Shown: positions 36,457 through 45,900 of the stretch, in pieces
How the letters are laid out: each line of letters opens with the position of its first letter
Numbering within the stretch: position 1 is the stretch's first letter
Assembly (NCBI GenBank): GCA_016710765.1
Contig: JADJUJ010000004.1
Location: forward strand, 62,001-126,000
Direction: 5' to 3'
Length of the DNA stretch: 64,000 nucleotides
From: Lewinellaceae bacterium
Lineage (GTDB): Bacteria > Bacteroidota > Bacteroidia > Chitinophagales > Saprospiraceae
The notes under the pieces: generated by a model
Seen by the model: the letters and a program-made list of their open reading frames with translations, nothing else
Database searches by the model: none
Told to the model about the DNA's origin: nothing
Made by a program: the position numbers and the translations under genes

Positions 36457-36906
36457 ATGTCCGATATCCTGATTCGCCCGGCCACCCTTGCCGATATGCC
36501 CGCCATGCATGCCCTGATGTTTGAACTGGCTGTTTACGAAAAATCCCCGGAAGCGGTGGAGGCCACCGTGGAGGAGTACGCGGAGGATTTTAAAAAGGGC
36601 CTTTTTGAAGGACTGGTGGCCGAAATGGATGGTCAGGTGGTGGGCATGACCCTCTATTTCATGGCTTATTCATCGTGGAAAGGGAAAATGCTGTACCTCG
36701 ACGATTTTGTGATTACCGAAAGTCACCGCCGGCATGGTATCGGCCAAATGCTGTACGATGCCTTTCTGGAAATAGCACGGCAGCGCGGTTGCCGACTGGC
36801 CAAGTGGCAGGTGCTCGACTGGAACACCCCGGCCGTCGCGTTTTACAAAAAAAATGAGGCCATTATTGAGACGGAATGGTGGAACGCGAAGGTGTTGCTG
36901 GGGTGA
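36457..36906 (+). CDS. GNAT family N-acetyltransferase (diamine acetyltransferase-like)
   Basis: 149 residues. It opens MSDILIRPATLADMPAMHAL, has YLDDFVITESHRRHGIGQML as the acetyl-CoA-binding region (about 84-103) and AKWQVLDWNTPAVAFYKKN as the closing motif. The pattern resembles spermidine/diamine N-acetyltransferases, which acetylate polyamines or thialysine, but the exact substrate is not certain. It is divergent from the GH3 gene and sits at the left border of the AT-richer lipoprotein cluster. Confidence 0.88.
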   Translation: MSDILIRPATLADMPAMHALMFELAVYEKSPEAVEATVEEYAEDFKKGLFEGLVAEMDGQVVGMTLYFMAYSSWKGKMLYLDDFVITESHRRHGIGQMLYDAFLEIARQRGCRLAKWQVLDWNTPAVAFYKKNEAIIETEWWNAKVLLG

Positions 36907-36927
36907 GGGGAAGGTGGGTAAACCTAT

Positions 36928-37344
36928 TTATAAACTGCAATTGTTGGCTTCATCACGCTCTTCAATCTCATTATTGACATCAACACAGACTGAAAACCGA
37001 AAGTTGCCCGGCTGGTTAAACGAAATTTCCACAGATTCCGTAAGGGTATCCGAGCCCAGAAATTGTGTCGTGAATAGCACCTCTTGATCTATTTCTTCGA
37101 AGGTGCCATTTCCCGATAAATCCCGGAAGACAACCAGTTTAACTTTGAAAGGACTTGTCGGAAGATACTGACAATCAAGGCTTTTTATAACGATTGGTAC
37201 GCTGAAGGGGCCTCCGGTTAATATAGTTACCACTCCTGGTAATTCAACCGCACCGACCAAGTCTGGCAAACAAACTACTTCCTCTGCTTTCTTACATGAT
37301 ATTATAATCAAAAAGCAGAATAAAAAGGCAGTAATTGTTTTCAT
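36928..37344 (-). CDS. Small lipoprotein with CARDB-like domain (pair 2)
   Basis: 138 residues from ATG 37344. A lipobox (LIIISC, Cys19-20 region) predicts a lipid-anchored protein. The rest is one beta-sandwich-like domain ending DVNNEIEERDEANNC, the typical end of CARDB-type adhesion domains. It is the last gene of a minus-strand run of lipoprotein genes, 43 bp after the paralog at 37388. Similar in kind, though not closely in sequence, to the gene at 38804. No enzymatic residues are seen. Confidence 0.7.
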   Translation of the reverse strand: MKTITAFLFCFLIIISCKKAEEVVCLPDLVGAVELPGVVTILTGGPFSVPIVIKSLDCQYLPTSPFKVKLVVFRDLSGNGTFEEIDQEVLFTTQFLGSDTLTESVEISFNQPGNFRFSVCVDVNNEIEERDEANNCSL

Positions 37345-37387
37345 CTTTTTGCAAATGATTTCAATAGAGACTATTTTATTTTGCAAT

Positions 37388-38758
37388 TTACAAGGAACCC
37401 TTCTCCAGCCCCAGCAACAGCCCTTTCCCCGTTGTATGAGTATATTCTTGCTGGCCGATACACCAAAGTTTCTGGTTATCACCCACAAGTGTATTAAAAA
37501 AAGTGCGGTGATTTATATCTCCAAAGGTCATTGATTTTTGAACTACACCATTGGCGGGACTAAGTTTTAAAAGCCACCCATTACCAATTGTATATTCCTG
37601 AGAACAGGAAATGCACCATGAACGTCCCATAACGCCACCTAAGAAAAGAGAGCCATTGTAGATATAAGGTGAAGAAAAACGCTCAGAAACCGTGGTTTGT
37701 TTTAATGTTTTATTCCAATCAATCTGTCCATCACTTAATCGGACAGATGCTGCCCAGCCCGAGGCCCAATAGCAACCTGAGCATCCACCGGCAGTACCTT
37801 TCGATTTGTCTTCTAAATATCCACATAAGTATGCCTTGGTGTCATCTACAGTCATTCCACTTCTGGCATGGTAAATTTGTTCATTCTGATTAGATAATTT
37901 GGTCCACCAAACCGGATTGTTCCAATTTCCAATTTCAAATTTTAACAAATGCACTTGTGTGTATTCTCCATTTGAATAGGTACTCCCAGAAACAATAGCT
38001 TCGTTGCCCTTAATGTCAAGATTCCAAAATCGGATATGTTTCCATTTGGGATCCAGTAATTGACCAACATAAAATGAAACAGAATCAATCTCCAGCGAAG
38101 CCTTACTGATCCTGAACGTATAAATACCCGGGTAAAAATTGTTGTCTATTGTATACTTTCGTACACTCCCAACACCCAAAAATTTTACATATTCACTGGT
38201 GTTTTCTAATATTTCAAGATCGTAAAGTGACAAGCCAAAGTCCCTGGAGAAATTATCTATAAACGTTCCGTCACTATCATAAAGCATGATACGGGAACGA
38301 TCCGGGCTCTCATCCTGATAGTTCGATTCATTGTCATCATATCCTGTCAGAACAATCATCTCTTTCGGTCCAAGTATACCAGCAGGTACAACTTTGAATC
38401 GCTGGATGATAAACCCGGGTCGTTTCTTCCATAACTCATTTCCATTGTCATCAAAACGAACGAGAGATTGTTCGTAATACTCTGCAAAATTATTCTCACC
38501 CACATTAACCCCTGTACCAGCCTGACTAACATTGAGTACTCCAATGGCATAGAAGCCTCCACTTTGTGATGCTTCAGAAAAGATCAATTCGCTGAAAGAG
38601 TTCCCACTTCCCAACAACACCTCTTTAGCCACCAGGAGGTTGTCTTCTGGCTGATATGGGCTGAAATACTCTGGCTGCACTTCTGGAATATCTTCTACCG
38701 GACTGGGTTGGCATGAAAAAAACCAGCATACACATCCAAGCAGAAATATGGCTCGCAT
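37388..38758 (-). CDS. Propeller-like lipoprotein, copy A of a tandem paralog pair
   Basis: 456 residues from ATG 38758. Lipobox WFFSC predicts surface or periplasmic anchoring. The sequence follows a repeat-propeller style seen in outer-surface sensors: LVRFDDNGNELWKKRPGF, MIVLTGYDDNESNYQDESP, LLKLSPANGVVQ. It is a clear paralog of 39463-40812: shared blocks include QDESPDRSRIMLY, FIDNF, IDSVSF or IDSASF, LDPKWKH, and a final TIGNG and GQ..T..KGLLL. Function unknown. AT-rich relative to neighbouring housekeeping genes. Located between two small CARDB-like lipoproteins. Confidence 0.75.
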   Translation of the reverse strand: MRAIFLLGCVCWFFSCQPSPVEDIPEVQPEYFSPYQPEDNLLVAKEVLLGSGNSFSELIFSEASQSGGFYAIGVLNVSQAGTGVNVGENNFAEYYEQSLVRFDDNGNELWKKRPGFIIQRFKVVPAGILGPKEMIVLTGYDDNESNYQDESPDRSRIMLYDSDGTFIDNFSRDFGLSLYDLEILENTSEYVKFLGVGSVRKYTIDNNFYPGIYTFRISKASLEIDSVSFYVGQLLDPKWKHIRFWNLDIKGNEAIVSGSTYSNGEYTQVHLLKFEIGNWNNPVWWTKLSNQNEQIYHARSGMTVDDTKAYLCGYLEDKSKGTAGGCSGCYWASGWAASVRLSDGQIDWNKTLKQTTVSERFSSPYIYNGSLFLGGVMGRSWCISCSQEYTIGNGWLLKLSPANGVVQKSMTFGDINHRTFFNTLVGDNQKLWCIGQQEYTHTTGKGLLLGLEKGSL

Positions 38759-38803
38759 GTTGTATAAAAACCATCTCTCGTTGGTCATAACACAATAATT
38801 TTA

Positions 38804-39427
38804 CTAAAACAGAATTTTTGTCCCCAGATATTTCACTTTGATCGGCTCTCCCGGATTTCGTTTTTGAGGAACATAATCTTTTGAAGGCACAACAGTAATA
38901 ATTTGATCAGCGGGGATCTCGCCTATAGCGCGGGGTATTGTGCCTACACCGGAGTAACTACCATTGTTATTTTCATTTCTTTCATCTACCTGTAACCTAC
39001 CATCCGCGTTGGTTGGAAAATAATATTGTCCCGGAGTTTCCATAACAAAACCCGGCTGCATCCCGGTTGAATCTGCAGGGTCAATCATAGGAGTACCTAC
39101 AAATACCTCAAAGGTTAAATTTCCCTGCTGATCAACCAATTGCGCGTCTTCCCAAGGAGAATCCGCATCTGAACGATATTGCGCCATAAATTGCGTATTG
39201 CTTGTTCCGGCAGTTTCTGTTTCGCAGAAGTTGGTAGATTCCGCCACATTTTTAATGATCGTCGTAAGGGCAAAAGCAACTCCTGTTTCAACCGTAGGCA
39301 CTGCAATGGCAACTTTGGAGCAAATCATGTCCGCCAAATAAATAGACTTGCAAATTTCCTCCTGGGTACATGAATTATTCAGTGTTCCGGAGGAAAGCAA
39401 CAATGCGAATAGTAAGATTTTTTTCAT
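38804..39427 (-). CDS. Small lipoprotein with CARDB-like domain (pair 1)
   Basis: 207 residues. It begins with a signal and a Cys in LNNSCTQEE (Cys20), predicting a lipoprotein. A single beta-rich domain (about 40-170) ends in VDERNENNNGSYSG, the CARDB-like closing motif. The tail KDYVPQKRNPGEPIKVKYLG is basic. It lies 35 bp after the propeller paralog B and 45 bp before copy A, so this looks like one operon. The function is not recognisable. Confidence 0.65.
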   Translation of the reverse strand: MKKILLFALLLSSGTLNNSCTQEEICKSIYLADMICSKVAIAVPTVETGVAFALTTIIKNVAESTNFCETETAGTSNTQFMAQYRSDADSPWEDAQLVDQQGNLTFEVFVGTPMIDPADSTGMQPGFVMETPGQYYFPTNADGRLQVDERNENNNGSYSGVGTIPRAIGEIPADQIITVVPSKDYVPQKRNPGEPIKVKYLGTKILF

Positions 39428-39462
39428 AATAAATGTTAATTTATTTTAATGTATTAAATAAT

Positions 39463-40812
39463 TCAAATGTCGTTTTTATTTAATTTCACTAATAAACCCT
39501 GGCTCTGGGCATTTGTATTTTGTCTCTGCCCAATTGCCCATAATGTATTATTTTGGAATAGCATTGACCAGAAAAGGGTTTTATTCGACACATCTCCAAA
39601 TGTCCTTTTACTAATAATTTCCCCGGTATGCTTGTTTAGCCTCATGATAATACCATTTCCAATGGTATAGTCTGGATACCATACAAAGGATATCATACCG
39701 GCCACAAAAATCTCTCCGTCAATCGATTTTACATTATAGGCTCTGTCGCTCAATTTACTGTCGGAAAATGACTTTTGCCAAAGTGTCGACCCATTCTCCA
39801 GATCAACAGCCAATAAATATCCCGTATTCCAGTATTCAATCGCATTTGCCTTTCCTTTGTTTGTATCTTCAAAATGGCCACTGACATAGGCATTGTCATC
39901 ATCAATAACCAGCCCTCCCGACCAATGATATATCGGTTTAGAATTGGCCAATGTACTCCACCAAAGGGGATTATTGTAGTCCGACTTGTTAAATCTTAAA
40001 ATGTGTGTTTTTGAATACACATTGTTATGCCATTGGGTTCCGGAAATGATATAATCTCCATCGTAAATTTCTAAATTCATAAACATTACATGATTCCACT
40101 TCGGATCTATCAGATCTACGGTATGGAAAGAGGCAGAATCGATGGATAATGGGTTTTTTATTATATTAAATTCAAAAAAACCTGGATGCATATTGTTATC
40201 GAAAAACTTGTAGGCACTTCCAATACCAATAATTTTAGCATAACCGGTTTTATTCTCAACCAGCTTCAAATCAGCCAAATTGAGCGCAAAATCAGTTGAG
40301 AAATTATCAATAAAAACACCATCTTCATTATAAAGCATTATCCGGGATCGGTCGGGGCTTTCATCCTGAAAGCCTGATTCATTCTCATCATAGCCCGTTA
40401 ATATTATTATTTCCTTTTCAGAAAGGATTCCGGCAGGTACTACTTCCATTCGGTGAATAATAAATCCAGGATGCTTTTCCCACAACTTATTCCCATCCGT
40501 GTCAAACTTTATCAAGGAGGGATCGTAATACTCATGAAATTGACTTCCGCCAACACTCACTCCAGTCGAGGCTTGCGCACCGTTAAAATCTCCGACCACA
40601 TAAAACCCTCCCAAGCCCGACTCTTCTGAAAAATAAAACCCACTGTATCTTGAGCCACTTCCAAAAAGGAGTTCAGAAAGAATGAGGTGATTATCCTGAG
40701 GAATCACCTCATTCGCATATGAAGGCAGCATCTCACCAGGACTTTCTGGTTCAACTTTACAGGAGCCGGCAAAAACTACAATTATCAAAATCAGTGGGTA
40801 ACAAAACCTCAT
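39463..40812 (-). CDS. Propeller-like lipoprotein, copy B of a tandem paralog pair
   Basis: 449 residues from ATG 40812; the frame extends to 41007 but the lipobox (FAGSC, about Cys18) fixes the start. Shares with copy A the blocks NELWEKHPGFIIHR versus NELWKKRPGFIIQR, ILTGYDENESGFQDESPD and DPKWNHVMF. It appears divergent enough to be an old duplication. No catalytic motif is visible. With its small CARDB-like partner it forms the first of two repeated gene pairs. Inference: the pairs may form surface-anchored binding or adhesion complexes. Confidence 0.75.
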   Translation of the reverse strand: MRFCYPLILIIVVFAGSCKVEPESPGEMLPSYANEVIPQDNHLILSELLFGSGSRYSGFYFSEESGLGGFYVVGDFNGAQASTGVSVGGSQFHEYYDPSLIKFDTDGNKLWEKHPGFIIHRMEVVPAGILSEKEIIILTGYDENESGFQDESPDRSRIMLYNEDGVFIDNFSTDFALNLADLKLVENKTGYAKIIGIGSAYKFFDNNMHPGFFEFNIIKNPLSIDSASFHTVDLIDPKWNHVMFMNLEIYDGDYIISGTQWHNNVYSKTHILRFNKSDYNNPLWWSTLANSKPIYHWSGGLVIDDDNAYVSGHFEDTNKGKANAIEYWNTGYLLAVDLENGSTLWQKSFSDSKLSDRAYNVKSIDGEIFVAGMISFVWYPDYTIGNGIIMRLNKHTGEIISKRTFGDVSNKTLFWSMLFQNNTLWAIGQRQNTNAQSQGLLVKLNKNDI

Positions 40813-40915
40813 ACGCTCTAAGTTTTTTTTAAAATTATACCCTCCCTTATGGTAAAGGAAGCCCCATTCGCTCCAAGGTTTCAAGTATACCCGAAGTAAG
40901 GTGCGAAAAACCGAC

Positions 40916-41230
40916 CTACAGCCCCGGTCCATTCGGACAATAATTGGGTTTGTTGCACACTTTGCTGTAGGCCACATATTCCTTTTTTGAAAAGCCCGGG
41001 CAGCCACCCGGACAGCTGTTGGCGTTGGTTTTCATCACATAACAACAAGAATATTCGAAATCGGCGGCTGTCATAAGTTCTTTTACCTTCTTTTTGTCGG
41101 CAATTCTTTTTTTCAGGTCAGCCAGTTTATTCTTCCCACTGGAACTCAACCTTGCAGTCTTCCCATCCCATACCCAGGTGTACATCCCAGCGCCTGAGGT
41201 AATGGCTGTTGATTTACCAGCCTGCAACAT
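40916..41230 (-). CDS. Short Cys-rich ORF heading the lipoprotein cluster (unknown, perhaps truncated)
   Basis: 104 residues from ATG 41230. No signal peptide. A basic middle (KLADLKKRIADKKKVKEL) is followed by a Cys-rich tail with seven cysteines in two CPxG-like settings (SCPGGCPGF and YCPNGPGL). The frame remains open 17 codons upstream of the ATG before a stop, without a usual start codon, so it may be the remnant of a longer gene. It ends 104 bp before copy B starts. Not recognised. Confidence 0.45.
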   Translation of the reverse strand: MLQAGKSTAITSGAGMYTWVWDGKTARLSSSGKNKLADLKKRIADKKKVKELMTAADFEYSCCYVMKTNANSCPGGCPGFSKKEYVAYSKVCNKPNYCPNGPGL

Positions 41231-41329
41231 TTGCCCTTCTGCTTTATTCCTTAATGGACAGAATGAATAGATTCTTATAATTTAAAGTATAAGTGGATCA
41301 ATATTTTATCGCATAGAAATGGTCAAAAT

Positions 41330-41358
41330 TGCCGATTGTGGTCTTTCCACAATCGGCA
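41330..41358. terminator. Perfect 12-bp-arm hairpin
   Basis: TGCCGATTGTGG and CCACAATCGGCA enclose TCTTT. No long T-run follows on either strand. It sits upstream of the lipoprotein cluster, in the gap 41231-41675, which holds only this hairpin and the porV terminator. Confidence 0.5.
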
Positions 41359-41590
41359 TTATCAATCACTTGGTTTCGTGCTCATCGCCTTAGCAATACG
41401 CAAATCAATTACCCTTTCTCCAAAAACCCTGTTTAAACGGCCCGGCAAATAAATGAACGACGGAAATCTGGCAATGAACGACAAGCCTACGAGTGGTTAT
41501 GCGCTTCGACGAACCCAACCCGTCACAACAAAAGCGGTCACCTTGCGCAAGCAAAACGACCGCTTTCAAGTGGCATTACTGCCTAAAATG

Positions 41591-41625
41591 AAAAAAACCG
41601 ATCCAGGCATCTGCCCAAATCGGTT
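41591..41625 (-). terminator. Intrinsic terminator of porV
   Basis: On the minus strand AACCGAT and ATCGGTT flank an inner stem, followed by TTTTTTT (the A-run at 41591-41597). It is about 50 bp past the porV stop. Confidence 0.75.
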
Positions 41626-41675
41626 CTTCCATGGTGCAACAATGGATCACCCACCGTTCACCCTATTTTCCCCAA

Positions 41676-42881
41676 TTATTGTTCGGCATCAAATGCCTCA
41701 AAGTCGAACAACAAGGAGAAGCGCAGCGTATTGTCGAGCGGGTTGCGCTGGTTGGTGGTCGGCACCAGGTAAGAGAAGTTGATGCCGAAGATGTTGTATT
41801 TCACACCCAGTCCCACCGTAAAGTACTTGCGATTGCCCTTGGAGTAGTGCTCGTAGAAGTAGCCTGCGCGGATGGCAAACTGCTCGTCGTACCAGTATTC
41901 AGCACCGGCGCTCACCGTGATTTCCTTCAGTTCCTCACTGAAACCTCCTGGAGCATCGCCAAAGGATTTGAACACCCCGCGGATGGGTGAGTACTGCTTG
42001 TAGTCGGGAATGGAGTCCATCGGATCAACATCGATTTCAGGGCGCGGTGTTGGCACCAGCAGTTTGTTGAAATCGGTGGTGAAGGTGAGGGTATTGTACT
42101 CGTCCAGGTTGAATTTCCAGGCAACACCAAGGCCCAGGTTGGTGGGAATGTAGTCGCGGTTGATGGAGTTCGTGTAGGTAATTTTAGAGCCCAGGTTGCT
42201 TACGGCAGCGCCTATGGTGAGTTCCGACTCGTTTTTGGTCAGTCGAACGGGTGTTTTATACGTAATAGAAAGGTCAGCTGCACCAGCAACGCCGGGCTTG
42301 ATGTCGGCGCCACCTACACGCTGGCCAGTGGCCAGGTTGGAGTAAATGAACTTGGCACCTACGGCAGCCGAGAATTTTTCGGTCAGTTTACGGGAATAAG
42401 CGCCCGCCACTTCAAATTCGTTCGGGCGGCCCTGGCCCAGGGATTGGCCGTTTTCGCCGGTAAATTCAATGTCGCCGAGGGAGAAATAACGCAGACCAAA
42501 ACCGATGGTCTGGAATTTATCCAGTTTGACGTAACCTGAAAGATAAGCCAGGTAAACATCCTGCAAGCCTAATGCGCGCATCCAGGGCGTATACGTGGCT
42601 GAAATACCCACTTTTTTGTCAGCAAAAGCCAATTTCGAAGGATTGTAGTGCATGCCGTTGGCATCAGCAGAGGTTGCAATGCCGGCATCACCCATCGAGC
42701 CGCCGCGAGCATCGGGCGTGATGCGCAAAAACGGAACAGCGGAGGTAACGGCATTGGCACAGCGCTCACCGGTAATGGGGTTGTAACCATTTACACATTT
42801 GGGGTCGAGCTGCGCGGAAGCAGTTCCAACGGCCAGGGTGAAAAGGAGTATAAAAAGCGATGAAATCTGGCTTTTTCTCAT
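41676..42881 (-). CDS. porV: Type IX secretion system outer membrane channel protein PorV
   Basis: 401 residues, signal peptide ending ASAQ. The family opening VPFLRITPDARGGSMGDAGI and ANGMHYNPSKLAFADKK, followed by a 14-strand barrel with a terminal aromatic-rich RFSLLFDFEAFD, identify PorV (LptO), which receives cargo from the SprA translocon and hands it to the PorU sortase. It lies 99 bp downstream of porU on the same strand, the usual order in Bacteroidota. A good terminator follows, so porU-porV is a closed unit. Confidence 0.95.
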   Translation of the reverse strand: MRKSQISSLFILLFTLAVGTASAQLDPKCVNGYNPITGERCANAVTSAVPFLRITPDARGGSMGDAGIATSADANGMHYNPSKLAFADKKVGISATYTPWMRALGLQDVYLAYLSGYVKLDKFQTIGFGLRYFSLGDIEFTGENGQSLGQGRPNEFEVAGAYSRKLTEKFSAAVGAKFIYSNLATGQRVGGADIKPGVAGAADLSITYKTPVRLTKNESELTIGAAVSNLGSKITYTNSINRDYIPTNLGLGVAWKFNLDEYNTLTFTTDFNKLLVPTPRPEIDVDPMDSIPDYKQYSPIRGVFKSFGDAPGGFSEELKEITVSAGAEYWYDEQFAIRAGYFYEHYSKGNRKYFTVGLGVKYNIFGINFSYLVPTTNQRNPLDNTLRFSLLFDFEAFDAEQ

Positions 42882-42980
42882 GATTGATGAAAGATTGTTG
42901 ATTACAATGAATGATGTAGTTTAAAGGGGCATGCATATGTGGGTAGCAAAAAGCGTGCAAAATTACGTTTTTTCCCGCCC

Positions 42981-45900
42981 TTATTTCAAAATGACTAATT
43001 TTTCGAATCCGCTTTCCGCCGTGGCCGCACTACCACTCACATCCGTGCCGCGTACTTTCACCTTGTAAAGGTATACACCTTTGGCCAACTGGTCACCGTA
43101 TTCATCATGGCCATCCCAAGCAATATCGGTTACCCTGAATCCGTCCGCTGCTGCGCTGTGCAGGATGGTTTTTACCAGCTTTCCACTCACAGAAAAAATG
43201 CTGATCTGAACATCCAGCAACTGCCCTGAGAGGTTGTGCTCAAACTGGAACTGGGTATTTGTTGTGAAAGGGTTGGGGTAGTTGAGCACATGGTCGAGGG
43301 CAATTTTGCCATCCTCCGCCACAACAAATTCTGTTATGCCTTCGCCTGGATTGTTGGCAATATCCCAGCCCTTAACCTGCAAGGTATGCCGCCCGGTTGT
43401 CAGATTGGTCAGCGGGTAAAAGGCTTTTCCTTTTTTGGAATTGTCCTGTTCACTTTCGTAAAAATCGTTGAGAATAATGGCATTCTGCTGATTGCCGTCG
43501 AGCACAGCCGTCAGATCGTGCCCAAGGCTGACACCAGTAACGTTCATACCATAATCGTCGCTGCATTTCACCAAAATGGTCGGACTGTTGTTCGTTACCC
43601 CGCCAAAGGCAAAAGCATCGGTATTCATAAACACCTGCACCAGCGGTGGTGTATCGTCTTTAATGATGTTGGCATTGCCACCAATCACGATGCTTTTGTC
43701 GGCACCAGCGGCATCCAAATGGGTGCCATTTTCTGCATAATAGCTGATTTTCCCTTGCCCAAATGCGTAATCGATGTCGCGGGGCACCACAAAATCAATG
43801 GTAAACAAGCCATTTGTTACCGTGGCAGATCCCTTGAAAATCACGTTGCGCTGGAGGGTAAAACTCCGGATCGGACTGTCGGAATCCTGGCCCAGGGTTT
43901 GCAGGGTTTGTTTTTTATCAAAAAGGGTCACGGTCACTTTGCCGTTGAAACTGCTGACCAAATTCCCCATGGTATCGGTCACCATTCCTTCCAGCGACAC
44001 TGGCATCAATGCCCTAAGGGTATCCGGAGTTCCGGAGCCCACCGGGTTGCCGTTGATTTTGGTGGTCGCTACCCGGTACTCCGGCAGTGCCAGGTACATC
44101 GCCGGGTCGCCCAGCAGCGTAAATCGCCGGGCATTGTCTTCTGTGCCACCCGAAAGGGTATTTTTGGCATCCTTCAGGATATCACCAATGCTGCGGTACT
44201 GCCCGTTGATGCGTTGGAAAATGACGCCTTGTACAGCGTCGGTGAGTTTGTTGTTGCCGTCAATGTATACTGCGCGAACAGTGGTAAAGAGCCCTACGGC
44301 CCCAGAATTGGGCTTAATCAGCGATTGCTCACCACCGGTCAGGGTTTTATAGTCGTCGTAACCACCGAAAGAACAAGTGGCCGTGATGATCAGGGGATAG
44401 CGGTTGGCATTGTTCCACTGGGCGATATCGTTGTTGCTGATAACACGTTCCTGCGCCCAGCCACGTGGCCCTCCATGGCCGATGTATTGCAGAATCAAAC
44501 TTCCTTTGAATACTGCAGAATTGATGGCAGCGGTAGCATCCGGATAACGGTCGTCGCCGATGGTTGCTACCTGCTGGTAGGCATCCAGGTAAACTTTGTC
44601 GACGTTAAACCAACTTTCTTTGGCTTCGGCGCCGTTGGCCAGCTTTTCGGCCTGGTTGATGTGTGCATTGGTGTCCTGATCATCGCCGATGTACAGCAAA
44701 CGAAGGTGCCAGTCGCCCAATGTAACCTGGGAGCGATCATAAGCGATGATTTTATCCACAACTGCCTGCGCTTCAGCGCCTGAACGGGCAGTGATGCGCC
44801 CAACTGCGATATCCAGCGAACCATCCAACGCGCCTCCTTCGTCGGCGCTCAACAGACCGAAATAGTCGTCAGAAGGATAGGCGTAAATGGTATGGAACGA
44901 TTCAGCAGTTTCAAACACCGGGATAAAATCGAGGTTATCGGCACTTCCGGTATTGTTTTTCGGATCGAAAGAGCCATCGCCCAGGAGCAACAGGTAATCA
45001 AATTTACCCGGATTGCGCTCCAGCATCATGCGGGCAAAATCGCGTATCGCGGTGGGATCTTTTCCACCGGAAGAAAACTCGTTGTACAATTGGTCGATCC
45101 GCACCGCAGCCACGTCCAATCCGCTGTAATCCCGGCGGTGCTGTGCCAGTTGTTGCGCCGCCGCCTCAAAATCGGGGTGATAAAGGATCACCATGTGCAG
45201 GTTATCGAGCTCATGTATGTTCTGGTTGCCAATCGCCCCTTCCACTTTTTCAGGTTTGGGCAAGGCGCCATCCTGATAAAAAGCGGCAAAGCTGCGCAGG
45301 GTATCTGCTGAAGCACCAAATTCTACTGTGCTGCCTCCGGTATAGGTTTGCCGGCGGGGAAGTTGCGGGTCGGTCACGTCCCAAATCAACAGGTTGCTAT
45401 TGGCGCCTGAAAGACGGTAGCGAGCCATGGGTTGCCCCACCGAATTCAGGTCGCGAAATTGCATCATAGCGCCGTCCATAATCAGTTTTCGGCGCACATT
45501 GAGTTCGATATAATCCAGCCAGCCCTCGCTTGACTGGCTTACTTCCGGGTAATTGATTTGTACCGTTATTTTATTGCCTGAAGGGTTGAAATTGCCGCTC
45601 AATGCGGCGCCCAGTGCAAAATTGGTTTCGTTGTTGCTAATGGATACGCCGGAAATATTGCGGGAAATCTGGGTTCCGTCAACGGTGAGGCGTACGGTGG
45701 TGGTGGTGCCGCAGCGACCGGCAAATTCCGATTTGACCCGACCCGGTGCAGCAGTTACTACATTGTTAAAATTAAATTCGTAGGTCCGCTGCCGGGTTTG
45801 TAAAAAATAATCACCAAACCAGCGCTTACCCGAGCCTTGCGCAGAGGTAAAGAAATCAAGCAGGTTTACCTCATCCTCCTCCAGCCGCTGCACATCGTCA

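Noticed and set aside
35562..36524. 320-codon plus-strand frame opposite the GH3 gene
   Set aside because: It overlaps two supported genes and carries no motif.
41453..41782. 109-codon plus-strand frame in the gap before porV
   Set aside because: It overlaps the porV terminator and 3' end and has no family likeness.
43236..44783. 515-codon open frame on the plus strand opposite porU
   Set aside because: It is antisense to the well-supported sortase domain. The protein has no signal, motif or start context, and the frame is explained by the codon bias of porU.
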